Source of the DNA: Thalassovita autumnalis
GTDB taxonomy: Bacteria > Pseudomonadota > Alphaproteobacteria > Rhodobacterales > Rhodobacteraceae
Assembly (NCBI RefSeq): GCF_001458255.1
Contig: NZ_CYSB01000037.1
Coordinates: forward strand, 1 to 64,000
Length of the DNA: 64,000 nt
Direction of reading: 5' to 3'
Shown here: piece by piece, positions 15,011 through 22,569 of the stretch
Layout: the number at the start of each line of letters is the position of its first letter
Numbering within the stretch: position 1 is the first letter of the stretch
The notes under the pieces: generated by a model
What the model saw: only the letters and a program-made list of their open reading frames with translations
Databases searched by the model: none
What the model was told of the DNA's origin: nothing
Made by a program: the position numbers and the translations under genes

Positions 15011-16306
15011 TCAGCTTGCGCGAACACCCACGCGGTGCATGGTATTGTTCAGATAGCCTTTCGGGTTCCAGTCGATGGCAAAGGGCTGCATGGTGCCTTC
15101 GCTGTCGGTGGCACGCGCCCAGACCTCGTAATATCCCGCTTGCGGGAATGTGACGTTGGCGCGCCAATTCTGCCAGGCACCGTCATTGACCGGCGCATCC
15201 AGCTCAGCGTCCATCCAGGTTGAACCGAAATCGGTCGAAATCTCGACCTTGCTAACGGTGCGATCGCCTGACCATGCATGGCCGCGCACCTCGGTCTCCA
15301 TTCCGGACTCCGCGCCATTTGCCGGGAAGGTTACCAGCGATTTGACCGGCATCCTCTCGATGATCACGAAATCTTCCTTCGGCACGTCCTGCCCTGCGGA
15401 AACTGGATAGGCCGGAACGCGATAGGCCGTTCCCGTCATCTTTGGGCCGTCATGCACCTGATCGCGCAACTCGATCCGGGTTAGCCACTTATGTCCCGTC
15501 GAGGCCGGCCAGCCCGGCACGACAAGACGCAGCGGAGCGCCGTTCATCGGGTGCAACGCATCGCCATTCATCTCGAACGCGATCAGGATGTTGTCGGTCA
15601 TGGCCTTTGCAATGGGTACGCCACGCGAGATCGGCAGTTTGTCCGGGTCGCCCGACAGGTGTCCGTCGGCGCCGTAATGCGCGGTGTAGACAACGTTCGA
15701 CTGCACACCCGCCTTCTCGAGCACGTCCTTGAGGCGCACGCCGGTCCATTCCGAGCATGCAACGGCCCCGTAGGTCCACTGGTTCCCCTTGGCTGGTGGA
15801 TTGAAAAAGCCACGGCCGTTACCGCCGCATTCCAGAGTCAGCGCCATAGTCACGACCTCGAACTGCTCACGCATGTCAGCAATGGTCAGTTCAAGCGGCG
15901 TATCGACGAAACCGTCAATGGTCAGCGTCCACGTAGCTGGATCGACATCTTCCGGCGGGATGCCGTTGTTGCGAATGAAGTGGCGGCTGGTGGGCGTGAT
16001 CGCATCGTCAAGAAGTTCGGGCGGGGTCTCGGCATTCACCGGGCGGTCATTGAGCAAAGTCAGCCCGTCTTTGCCGAACAGCACATTCTCTTGCGCCATT
16101 GCGGCGGGCACGAAACCGATAGGCATGTTGCGGTGGAAGGGGATTGATGTGCCAACCATCGCGGCCATCGTGGCCAGGCCGGTGCGCTTCAGAAACCCGC
16201 GCCGGTCTGGGTTCGCGACCCGTCCGAAAAACTCTTTGTCTGCCTTCTCCGGATCGTCCGCAAAAAACTCCTGAACCGAGCGTTTCTTGTCCTCATCTAG
16301 CGCCAT
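15011..16306 (-). CDS. molybdenum sulfite dehydrogenase, SorA/SorT/SoxC-like
   Basis: The 431-residue protein oxidises sulfite to sulfate in the periplasm and passes electrons to the cytochrome beside it. A Tat signal (RRGFLKRTG near residue 29) implies export after folding with the molybdopterin cofactor. The sulfite oxidase domain follows, with [12 protein letters not shown] near residue 165 supplying the cysteine that holds molybdenum, and [16 protein letters not shown] in the substrate site. A C-terminal dimerisation domain ([17 protein letters not shown] onward) completes it. SoxC is the alternative but there are no other sox genes. ATG 16306 has AGGGAGGA just upstream, which rules out the longer frame. 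Confidence 0.9.
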   Translation of the reverse strand: MALDEDKKRSVQEFFADDPEKADKEFFGRVANPDRRGFLKRTGLATMAAMVGTSIPFHRNMPIGFVPAAMAQENVLFGKDGLTLLNDRPVNAETPPELLDDAITPTSRHFIRNNGIPPEDVDPATWTLTIDGFVDTPLELTIADMREQFEVVTMALTLECGGNGRGFFNPPAKGNQWTYGAVACSEWTGVRLKDVLEKAGVQSNVVYTAHYGADGHLSGDPDKLPISRGVPIAKAMTDNILIAFEMNGDALHPMNGAPLRLVVPGWPASTGHKWLTRIELRDQVHDGPKMTGTAYRVPAYPVSAGQDVPKEDFVIIERMPVKSLVTFPANGAESGMETEVRGHAWSGDRTVSKVEISTDFGSTWMDAELDAPVNDGAWQNWRANVTFPQAGYYEVWARATDSEGTMQPFAIDWNPKGYLNNTMHRVGVRAS

Positions 16307-16364
16307 GTTTTCCTCCCTAGGCTGCTGGTGCGGTGCACAATCGCACACCGTCATTTGATAGAGA

Positions 16365-16390
16365 GACGTACAGGGAAGGCGATTTATTCC
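16365..16390 (-). promoter_or_regulatory. candidate ECF promoter for the sulfite operon
   Basis: On the - strand, GGAATA (forward 16385-16390) is followed after 16 bases by CGTC (forward 16365-16368). This is the general form of many ECF promoters, placed about 60 bases before the sulfite dehydrogenase start. A matching motif was not found ahead of the sigma gene, so autoregulation is not evident. Confidence 0.45.
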
Positions 16391-16701
16391 GAACGTTTGA
16401 GAATTTTTTGACACGCAGGTTCGTGTGTCCGAGTTTGCAGCGCAAAAAAGCCCACTGATGCCAGCCACCGGCTATCTAACGCGATTTCCAGTGTCCGCTT
16501 TTGAGTTTGCCGTTCGACGTGAGTGCATGAGCTGCGAAAGACCGTCTCCGCCCTTGCTGTTTTTCGTTGCCGTCACAAAACGCAAAAAACAGCCGTTCGC
16601 TACAAAGTGGCAGACGGCGGCAAAGTCCGCATCTTGTCCGTTCAACTCGAGCGCAGCGAAGGTTCAGTCTACAACTTCTTGGCCACTCCATGGCTGTAAG
16701 G
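16391..16701. other. non-coding stretch upstream of the sulfite operon
   Basis: About 310 bases between the sulfite operon promoter and the end of the next toxin gene. I see no coding frame with a ribosome binding site and no repeats of note. It probably holds upstream control sequence and a junction with the element backbone. Confidence 0.35.
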
Positions 16702-17034
16702 CTAGTCAGCGAACAGCTGTCTCGCTGACGCCAGTCGCATCCAATCCCGGCCGCCGAACGCGACAAGAGCGAGATATATCTGTGCGGCGTCCACATCCGG
16801 TTTGAATACGATGGTCAGTCGCTGACCGGTGCCGCCATGGCGCACCAGCCATCCGTCCAACTTGCCGCTGAGGCGAGCACCAGATTTTGGGTTTGCGGCA
16901 ATGTTCTGGATAAGGGCATCGATTTCATCGAGCCTGTGGCTCGCTGCTACAACGTCACCGTCAGTCACGTCGACAATATGATCAACGATACCGATAAGGT
17001 CCCGTTCGAAGAACGGATGCCTGATAAATCGCAT
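16702..17034 (-). CDS. RelE/ParE superfamily toxin
   Basis: The 110-residue protein begins MRFIRHPFFERDLIGIVDHI, with a helical hairpin and then beta strands (GWLVRHGGTGQRLTIVFKPD, IYLALVAFGGRDW), the fold of RelE/ParE toxins. ATG 17034 is chosen because it overlaps the antitoxin stop by one base and fits the fold. An earlier in-frame start would add 26 unrelated residues. The toxin probably cuts mRNA or blocks gyrase; which one is not clear. Confidence 0.75.
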   Translation of the reverse strand: MRFIRHPFFERDLIGIVDHIVDVTDGDVVAASHRLDEIDALIQNIAANPKSGARLSGKLDGWLVRHGGTGQRLTIVFKPDVDAAQIYLALVAFGGRDWMRLASARQLFAD

Positions 17035-17309
17035 CAGGTCTTTTTGGCCATCGCGGCAAGATGGGCCCGTGCGCTGGCCGTGACGTCGGACGCTTCGCCG
17101 ACGGGTTCCCATTGGTCGAGTGGCAGAGACAGGCGGCGTTCCAATTCAGCCTCAAACAAAGACCGTTCACGATCCCGCTCTGCCTTGGCCTTCGCCAACT
17201 CACCCGAGACCGCCGCGCTCATATTTGGGTACTCGCCAGCTTCGACCAGTTCCTTGGCAAATGTGTAGGCCGTGTCGGTGAAACTGACGGATTGCTTTTG
17301 AACGCTCAT
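17034..17309 (-). CDS. antitoxin of the RelE/ParE-like pair
   Basis: The 91-residue protein starts MSVQKQSVSFTDTAYTFAKELVEAGEYPNMSAAVSGELAKAK. This is the short ribbon-helix-helix pattern of ParD-like antitoxins, in which a beta strand is followed by a helix and a turn holding PNMSAAV. A charged helix (RDRERSLFEAELERRL) and a tail ending AKKT follow and would bind the toxin. Its stop overlaps the toxin start by one base. Upstream lies a hairpin-rich stretch without genes. Confidence 0.75.
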   Translation of the reverse strand: MSVQKQSVSFTDTAYTFAKELVEAGEYPNMSAAVSGELAKAKAERDRERSLFEAELERRLSLPLDQWEPVGEASDVTASARAHLAAMAKKT

Positions 17310-17938
17310 TGCGGACTCCTTGGTGCTCCAATAGACTACCGAATTTCGCCGCTTCTGGCAAGCAGATCAGGCCGACCGAGCGAAATGCGTCAACAGCCTG
17401 TCGGCCTCCCCAGCTCGGTACGCCAAGTCGCAGGTGAGAACGGCCCTTCGGTCCGTCGCGCATTCGGCCATGCGGCCTCACCGCGGCGTCGCGCCTGGCA
17501 TCCCGGTTTGCCCGCCTCGCGAGCACGTCCCTCCCCGGCCGCTCCGCCGGATTGCGCTCTGGTCTGTTTTGGCCTGAGGCCAAAACGATCCCGCCGCTCC
17601 ATCCGTCTCCCGCGTCCGGTCGGGCCGTTTGCCTGCTCGGGTCGGGCAAACCTATCGTCAAAACACACACACATGAGCGTGGAAGCATATCCTCCGGATG
17701 GCCCCCAAATCAGCCCGCGTCAAGGATCGCAAAACTTTTCGGCGAGGGCGGCGCCAGTGGTGGGGGGTGGTCCCGTGCACAAGGGTGCGCGTGTCGCGGG
17801 TGCTGCGCGCAGAAAACTTTTGCGCCCGGCAAGCCGGCGGCTGCGCCGTCCCTGACCCGGGCAGATTCGGAAACCAGGCATTCGGCCATGCCCCCACACT
17901 CACGTGGTGGCCTTGCAACCGAACACTGGAGACCAGAC
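17310..17938. other. hairpin-rich non-coding stretch
   Basis: There is no convincing gene between the antitoxin and the DUF2493 gene. Two perfect hairpins are seen: GTTTTGGCC-TGA-GGCCAAAAC at 17566-17586, and GTTTGCC/GGCAAAC with arms at 17627-17633 and 17645-17651. Two copies of an AAAACTTTT-centred motif occur at about 17731-17739 and 17813-17821. The cluster could be a replication or recombination site or simply a set of terminators. Confidence 0.4.
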
Positions 17939-18868
17939 ATGGCTTACGACACCGCAAACACCTACGAGACCATCGAGCTTTTCGGACTGACCGAGAAGGA
18001 CGCGCAGCTGCCGATCCCGGAGGATCGCGTCCTGACCGACCACATCATTCGCGAGAGCTTCGAGGTTTTGCTCGGTCAGCTGCGCGGGACCGGGCTTGAA
18101 GCCGAAATAGAACCGCTGGCCCATGGGCTCGCCACGATCCTGCAGCGCCGCAAGGTGGCACTCGGCAAGGAGGTCGACCGCACCGCCGACAAGATCGGCG
18201 CGCTGGCAAAATCCCACGACGGATCGGAGATCGCCGAGACCGCGCTCGAAGAGGCGCAGGCGCGCTTTGTGCAGCTGCGCGAGATTGTCAGCGCCATCGA
18301 GGTGATGAGCGAGGCAGCGGCGGAATGCTACGAGATCGAGACGGGCCACGCCTACATCCCGGCAGCCGGGTCGCGCGCAAGCGTCCGGGCGCAGGAGACC
18401 GGGGCGGTCTTCGAGGCACGGCAGCTCCTCGAACAGCACGATCGCGAGACTGCCGAGAAGTCGAAAGTCGAGGGGGTTCCCCTGATCGTCTCGGGCGCCA
18501 CCGACTGGACCGATGTCGATGTGATCTTCAACACGCTCGACAAGGTTCGCGAACGGATCAAGCAGAACCGCAATCAGGAGATCTTCCTCTGCCACAAGGG
18601 TTGCAAGCACGGGGCGGAGATGATTGCGGCTCGGTGGGCCCGGGCACGCGGGGTCGCGCAGGCGCGCTTCGATCCGCGCTGGTCTGCGCATGGGCGGGCG
18701 GCACCGTTCAAGTGCAACGACGAAATGCTGGATGACAAGCTCGCGGCGACGGGGGTTGTACTCTTCGGCGGCAACGGGGTCGCGCTGAACCTCGGGCAGA
18801 AGGCGGAAGCGAAAGGTCTGACGGTCATGCGGGTTGCTGACCCGGCGAAGAAGACTGCGCTGGATTGA
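17939..18868 (+). CDS. DUF2493 (YspA, SLOG-like) protein
   Basis: The 309-residue protein has a helical N-terminal half with YETIELFGLTEKDAQLPIPE and a coiled-coil-prone middle. Its C-terminal half, from about residue 180, has the Rossmann-like SLOG fold: PLIVSGATDWTDVDVIFNTL, then IFLCHKGCKHGAEMIAARWARA, then RAAPFKCNDEML and GVVLFGGNGVALNLGQKA. This is DUF2493, a YspA-type relative of nucleotide-binding proteins such as DprA and the lysine decarboxylase-like family. In conjugative elements it is a common accessory gene; its ligand is unknown. The start at 17939 agrees with the family N-terminus and with GGAGA upstream. Confidence 0.8.
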   Translation: MAYDTANTYETIELFGLTEKDAQLPIPEDRVLTDHIIRESFEVLLGQLRGTGLEAEIEPLAHGLATILQRRKVALGKEVDRTADKIGALAKSHDGSEIAETALEEAQARFVQLREIVSAIEVMSEAAAECYEIETGHAYIPAAGSRASVRAQETGAVFEARQLLEQHDRETAEKSKVEGVPLIVSGATDWTDVDVIFNTLDKVRERIKQNRNQEIFLCHKGCKHGAEMIAARWARARGVAQARFDPRWSAHGRAAPFKCNDEMLDDKLAATGVVLFGGNGVALNLGQKAEAKGLTVMRVADPAKKTALD

Positions 18869-18969
18869 AGAGAGGGGGTCGCGCTTGGCGCGGCCCTTTC
18901 GTCGTTTCTCAGGGATGTGGAGGTGACCTCAGTTTCTTTTGCCTAGCAATTTTGTGTTTTGATAGGTAT

Positions 18970-20019
18970 ATGCGTGCCAAGCAAAACTTTGAAATGATAG
19001 GCATGACCCCACTCAGCAGCATCGCGATGAGCGCCTACACCGATCTGGTACGTCTTTTGAAGGACGACGCTTTGTCCGGTGTCGAAGGCAAGCCGACGCT
19101 CAAGGAGCGCGGCGACAAGGCTTATTGGTATGCGGCTCGGCGCGTTGGAACCGAGATGCGGTTCATCTATATCGGCGAGAACAGTGACGAGACGCGTGCA
19201 CGTATCGACCGGATCGAAGAGCTGCGCGCAACCGCCAAGGATCGGCAGGCGGCACGGTCGCGGCTTGTTCGGCTCTTGCGTGCGGAAGGCATGACGCCCA
19301 CCGATCGGGCAACGGGGTCCATCCTGTCGGCGATGGCGGCTGCTGGGACTTTCCGTTTGGGTGGCACCATCGTCGGAACCAATGCATTTCGCTTCTATGA
19401 AGGCGAGCTTGGTATCCGTCTGCCAATTGGCGGTATGGCCAACACCGGCGACATCGACATCGCCCAGTTCGAAAAACTGAGCGTGGCGCTTCAGGATCAG
19501 GTCGACCCGGGTCTGGCCGAGACCTTCTCGGCACTCAAATTTGATCCGGTCCCTGGGCTCGACAAGGGCCGGACCTGGCGATGGGCCCAGGGTGGGAGTG
19601 GCCAGTTGGTCGAGTTTCTCACACCAGCGTTCGGGGATGAGACCATCCGTGATTTGCCAGCATTGGGCGTGAACGCCCAAGGATTGAACTATCTTAATTT
19701 CCTGATTGCCGAGCCGATCCATGCGGCGGCGATCTATCGATCCGGCATACTCGTGCAGGTCCCGCGCCCGGAGCGCTATGCGATCCACAAACTGATCGTT
19801 GCCAATCGGCGGCGGGATGGGGCAGGCAGCCTCAAGTCGGCCAAGGACCGCGAGCAGGCGGCCTTCCTGATCGAGGCGATGGCCGAGGATCGCCCTGATG
19901 ATCTGGCCGGCGCCTATGCCGCTGCTCTGGAGGTTGGCCCGCGCTGGCGGGAGCATATCGGCAACTCGCTGAAGCGGATGCCGGAGACGAAACTAATCCT
20001 CGACGGGTTGGGAGTGTGA
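18970..20019 (+). CDS. GSU2403 family nucleotidyltransferase-fold protein
   Basis: The product is about 349 residues. The middle holds a nucleotidyltransferase fold with GGTIVGTNAFRFYEGELGIRL near residue 125-145 and GDIDIAQFEKLSVAL near 155-170, whose two aspartates would bind the metals. The C-terminal part has VPRPERYAIHKLIVANRR and a helical bundle. This order matches the GSU2403 family. Family members are stand-alone and their substrate is unknown; transfer of a nucleotide to a protein or RNA target is a reasonable inference. The start is uncertain: ATG 18970 is used here, and an ATG at 18994 would drop eight residues. The next gene downstream is on the other strand. Confidence 0.75.
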   Translation: MRAKQNFEMIGMTPLSSIAMSAYTDLVRLLKDDALSGVEGKPTLKERGDKAYWYAARRVGTEMRFIYIGENSDETRARIDRIEELRATAKDRQAARSRLVRLLRAEGMTPTDRATGSILSAMAAAGTFRLGGTIVGTNAFRFYEGELGIRLPIGGMANTGDIDIAQFEKLSVALQDQVDPGLAETFSALKFDPVPGLDKGRTWRWAQGGSGQLVEFLTPAFGDETIRDLPALGVNAQGLNYLNFLIAEPIHAAAIYRSGILVQVPRPERYAIHKLIVANRRRDGAGSLKSAKDREQAAFLIEAMAEDRPDDLAGAYAAALEVGPRWREHIGNSLKRMPETKLILDGLGV

Positions 20020-20052
20020 TTGTCATGGCGAAGACACACAGGATCCACCCAG

Positions 20053-20373
20053 TTACTGATCTGCAGCTCTCAGGATCGTTTGCCAATCCTGACCTGCTCC
20101 CAGGACGCGTAAGATGATCAACTGGTCTTGCTCAACCCGATAAATGATCAGATGCCTCGAGCTTGGATGGATGCGCACAGGTGGATCGAACTCCGGGCGC
20201 TCACGGGCCATCTCCGGCATGAAGAGCAACCGATCGAAGGTATCTTCTATGATGTCAGTATAGCGGTCGGCCTGCGCCATAGACCACGTCTGCGCTGTGT
20301 AAAGCCAGATGTCTTCCAGGTCGCATTGGGCTGCCGGTGTGAGCCGGTAGGCAGTGAGATTACTTGCGGGCAT
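20053..20373 (-). CDS. ParE family toxin
   Basis: The 106-residue protein reads MPASNLTAYRLTPAAQCDLE, then a helical hairpin with WSMAQADRYTDIIEDTFDRL, then the strands RERPEFDPPVRIHPSSRHLIIY and RVEQDQLIILRVLGAGQDW. This is ParE/RelE architecture, and the full order is typical for ParE, which blocks DNA gyrase. ATG 20373 is used because the reading continues directly from the partner gene, which overlaps by 14 bases. Frame extension to 20541 lies inside the antitoxin gene and is not real. Confidence 0.88.
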   Translation of the reverse strand: MPASNLTAYRLTPAAQCDLEDIWLYTAQTWSMAQADRYTDIIEDTFDRLLFMPEMARERPEFDPPVRIHPSSRHLIIYRVEQDQLIILRVLGAGQDWQTILRAADQ

Positions 20374-20605
20374 GTTTCTCCCGCATCTGCGCCTTGAACG
20401 TCTTAAAGTCGAACGGCTCGGGGTTGCCGCTCTTGAGGCCAACATCGATCGCTTGTTGCAAAGCATCGATCGCTTGCGCGCGCTCCTGGTCACGGCGTAT
20501 AAGGTGACGCACATAATCGCTCGTATTGCTGAAGCTGCCATCCTTCAGTCGTGCTTCAACCCAGGTCTTCATCGGATCGGGGAGAGAAACATTCATCGTT
20601 GCCAT
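20360..20605 (-). CDS. ParD family antitoxin
   Basis: The 81-residue protein begins MATMNVSLPDPMKTWVEARL, then DGSFSNTSDYVRHLIRRDQER, a ribbon-helix-helix domain of the ParD type. Its C-terminal tail, FDFKTFKAQMREKHARK, should bind ParE. The ATG at 20605 has GGAGGA upstream. The pair stabilises the element through post-segregational killing, a third such system in 16 kb. A promoter and operator sit directly ahead. Confidence 0.9.
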   Translation of the reverse strand: MATMNVSLPDPMKTWVEARLKDGSFSNTSDYVRHLIRRDQERAQAIDALQQAIDVGLKSGNPEPFDFKTFKAQMREKHARK

Positions 20606-20628
20606 AGCAATCCTCCTTCATTGGGTAA

Positions 20629-20677
20629 GATATCATCGTATGCCAAGTCTTGTCAAAATATTTGGCAAAAATTGCCA
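20629..20677 (-). promoter_or_regulatory. parDE promoter and operator
   Basis: On the - strand, a -35 TTGACA (forward 20651-20656) and a -10-like ATATCT (forward 20629-20634), 16 bases apart, precede the antitoxin. Just upstream, 20663-20677 is a perfect palindrome, TGGCAA-AAA-TTGCCA, and a further TGCCAA half-site lies inside the promoter at 20641. These are probably ParD binding sites. Confidence 0.6.
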
Positions 20678-20823
20678 TACACTTGTCCGCCTCCAGCTTC
20701 TCGCGGACCTTTCGTCATGTCTCATGGCGCGTGCGGTCGGTCACGCATGATCGACAGTCTGCGGCGGCCAGCACCGTTATCCCTCTACCAAGTCCGTCAG
20801 AGTGCGGCCCATCCGCATCGGTA

Positions 20824-21030
20824 TGGGCTGGGGATGGTGCGCACCTCACGCACATCGTTAGCGGGGCAAGACGCGAGGGGTCGAGACATCGCATTTGAGG
20901 CCGAAGACTTGCGCGTCCCTCGGGTGGTGTTTCGGAACATCGCATCCACGCGGGCGGGCTCCGTCAGCACCCCGGCCAGGCTCGGTGAACTTGACGCGGA
21001 TGGTGGCGGCTGCGTGATAGCAAGGGTCAT
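20824..21030 (-). pseudogene. decayed inverted copy of the 68-aa gene at 21218
   Basis: Read on the - strand from ATG 21030 (preceded by AAAGGAGAG), the DNA matches the intact gene on the other side in short pieces that lie in different frames: VKFTE (intact gene VKFTD), MFRNT (identical) and FGLKCD (intact gene FSLKLD), in the same order and at the same spacing. Moving between them needs frame changes. The run is interrupted, so this is most likely a broken paralogue created by an inverted duplication. Confidence 0.55.
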
Positions 21031-21217
21031 CCGGGTCTCTCCTTTTTGCTCATAGATGTGGATCGCACGGGGTCGGCCCAATCGTGCCCTCAGCTCACGC
21101 TTCGGCAAGCACAAATACGGCTTCCACGGCTAGCCGCGGACCCTCCGCATTTGCGCTTGCGACCGGCCCTCTTGCCCCCGTGCCGGGTGATCCCCATCGC
21201 AACAAGGAGTAACCCAA

Positions 21218-21424
21218 ATGACCAACCACTACGTCGCCACCGTCCCCGTCAAGTTCACCGACACCGATGGCCAGGAGCGCACCCGCTTCCAACGCGTCGG
21301 CGCGATGTTCCGCAACACCCGCAACGGGGACGGCTCGGAGTTCTTCAGCCTCAAGCTCGACTTCCCGGTCGCGGTCTCGGAGCTGGTGATGTTCCCACCG
21401 AGCGCGAAAGATCCCCAGGACTAA
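21218..21424 (+). CDS. small hypothetical protein (68 aa)
   Basis: The protein starts MTNHYVATVPVKFTDTDGQ, continues RTRFQRVGAMFRNTRNGDGSEFF and ends SLKLDFPVAVSELVMFPPS. This is a compact beta-rich domain with no export signal. I know of no function, but it belongs to the kind of single-domain protein found near relaxase genes on alphaproteobacterial plasmids. CAAGGAG lies about 9 bases before ATG 21218. A perfect GGGCCGCCCC hairpin follows at 21441-21471. Confidence 0.6.
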   Translation: MTNHYVATVPVKFTDTDGQERTRFQRVGAMFRNTRNGDGSEFFSLKLDFPVAVSELVMFPPSAKDPQD

Positions 21425-21440
21425 ATCCTGTGACGAGGAT

Positions 21441-21471
21441 GGGCCGCCCCGGGACGATCTTGGGGCGGCCC
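21441..21471 (+). terminator. perfect GC-rich hairpin after the 68-aa gene
   Basis: GGGCCGCCCC (21441-21450) pairs perfectly with GGGGCGGCCC (21462-21471), beginning 17 bases after the stop. There is no T-run. Confidence 0.55.
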
Positions 21472-21599
21472 GATCCCTGTTCCAGGGATGCCGGGTCCGG
21501 CGGTCAGATCGCCCGAGGCTGCCTCACGAATCTGCCGGTCGCTGCGCATTCAACGGACGCACTTCCCCCGGAATGATCAGGTCGCGACAGACCGGCCAG

Positions 21600-21987
21600 T
21601 CAGCCTCAAGGGGGCCATCCACAAAAACCTATCGGCCAGGGCCTCCCGGTTTTTGCGGCAGAGATTTGGCAAGCCAAATCTGGCCCTCCTTGACCCTGCC
21701 TGTCCGCCCTGTCGGTGAGGTTTGCGCCCGCCCGCGGTTCCGTCCGAACACATGCGTGTTCGGCCAGACCCTCGGGCGGTGCTGGAGAAGGGGGCCTTTG
21801 AAGCTGGAGGCTGTGCTGGTGGTGAGGGCGGCAGAGCCGCGTCCCTGCGGGCCGCGGCGTGAAGCGGACACCAAGGCTGCCTGAGTCTGAATGCGACGCA
21901 AGTATATAATTGACAGCGAGGTATATTATCGTAAGGTAGAGGCAGCCTTGGTGGAAGGTGGCAGGAAATAGGGGGTCTTTCTTCCGC
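21600..21987. other. candidate origin of transfer (oriT) region
   Basis: No gene is seen here. Three perfect inverted repeats lie close together: AAAAACC/GGTTTTT with arms at 21623-21629 and 21648-21654, AGATTTGGC-AA-GCCAAATCT at 21661-21680, and CCGAACAC-ATGC-GTGTTCGG at 21744-21763. An AT-rich stretch with two GTATAT repeats follows at about 21900-21935. The place, directly before the mobC-like and relaxase genes, and the hairpins are those of an oriT. The nick site was not identified. Confidence 0.5.
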
Positions 21988-22569
21988 ATGTCCCGAACAA
22001 AACGCCTGACAGAGATCGAGAAGATGCAGATCGTCCGCGAGGCCGTGGAGGGTGTGTCGACGTCCGAGCTGGCCGAGCGTTTCGAGGTCACATCGCGGGC
22101 CGTGCGCTACGTCCTGAAAGCCGATGCCGAGCGCCAGACGGATGCCGCGATCCCGGTCTCAGCAGTCAGTGTGAAGGTTACGGCTGCGGAGCTTGAGGCG
22201 CTCGATGCGGTGTTGGCGAAGGCGGGGATCGAGAGCCGGGCCGAGGGGCTGCGGCGGCTCATCCAGGCGGCAGGCGGGGTGTTCGTTCCGGACGTGCAGA
22301 TGGCAGTAGAGATGGCGCGCTACCGCGCCTCTCTGCACGAGGTTGGCAATGGCGTCGCGCAGATCGCCAAGCAGATGGCGCAGGCCAACCGGCAGGGGCA
22401 GGGCGCTGGCCCAGAGTTCACGGAATTGCGCCTTGCCCAGATGCGCGGGTTGGCGCGGTTCATCCTGGATTCCGCTGACGAGATCGACCTTCTCCTGCGC
22501 CGCCGTCGGGACGCCATGCAGCTGCAGGCCACGGCCGCGCTGAGGGAGTTTGCCCATGCGGCTGAATGA
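21988..22569 (+). CDS. MobC-like relaxosome accessory protein
   Basis: The 193-residue protein starts with a helix-turn-helix (MSRTKRLTEIEKMQIVREAV, then TSELAERFEVTSRAVRYVLK), which should bind oriT DNA. The C-terminal half has ESRAEGLRRLIQAAGGVF, then YRASLHEVGNGVAQIAKQMAQANRQG, a pattern of MobC-type accessory proteins that hold DNA open for the relaxase. ATG 21988 begins the recognisable sequence; a longer frame exists from 21958. Its end overlaps the relaxase gene by 14 bases, so the two are coupled. Confidence 0.75.
   Translation: MSRTKRLTEIEKMQIVREAVEGVSTSELAERFEVTSRAVRYVLKADAERQTDAAIPVSAVSVKVTAAELEALDAVLAKAGIESRAEGLRRLIQAAGGVFVPDVQMAVEMARYRASLHEVGNGVAQIAKQMAQANRQGQGAGPEFTELRLAQMRGLARFILDSADEIDLLLRRRRDAMQLQATAALREFAHAAE

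Noticed and set aside
15011-16306. SoxC of a complete sox thiosulfate cluster
   Set aside because: No soxA, soxX, soxY, soxZ or soxB gene is in the window; a stand-alone sulfite dehydrogenase fits better.
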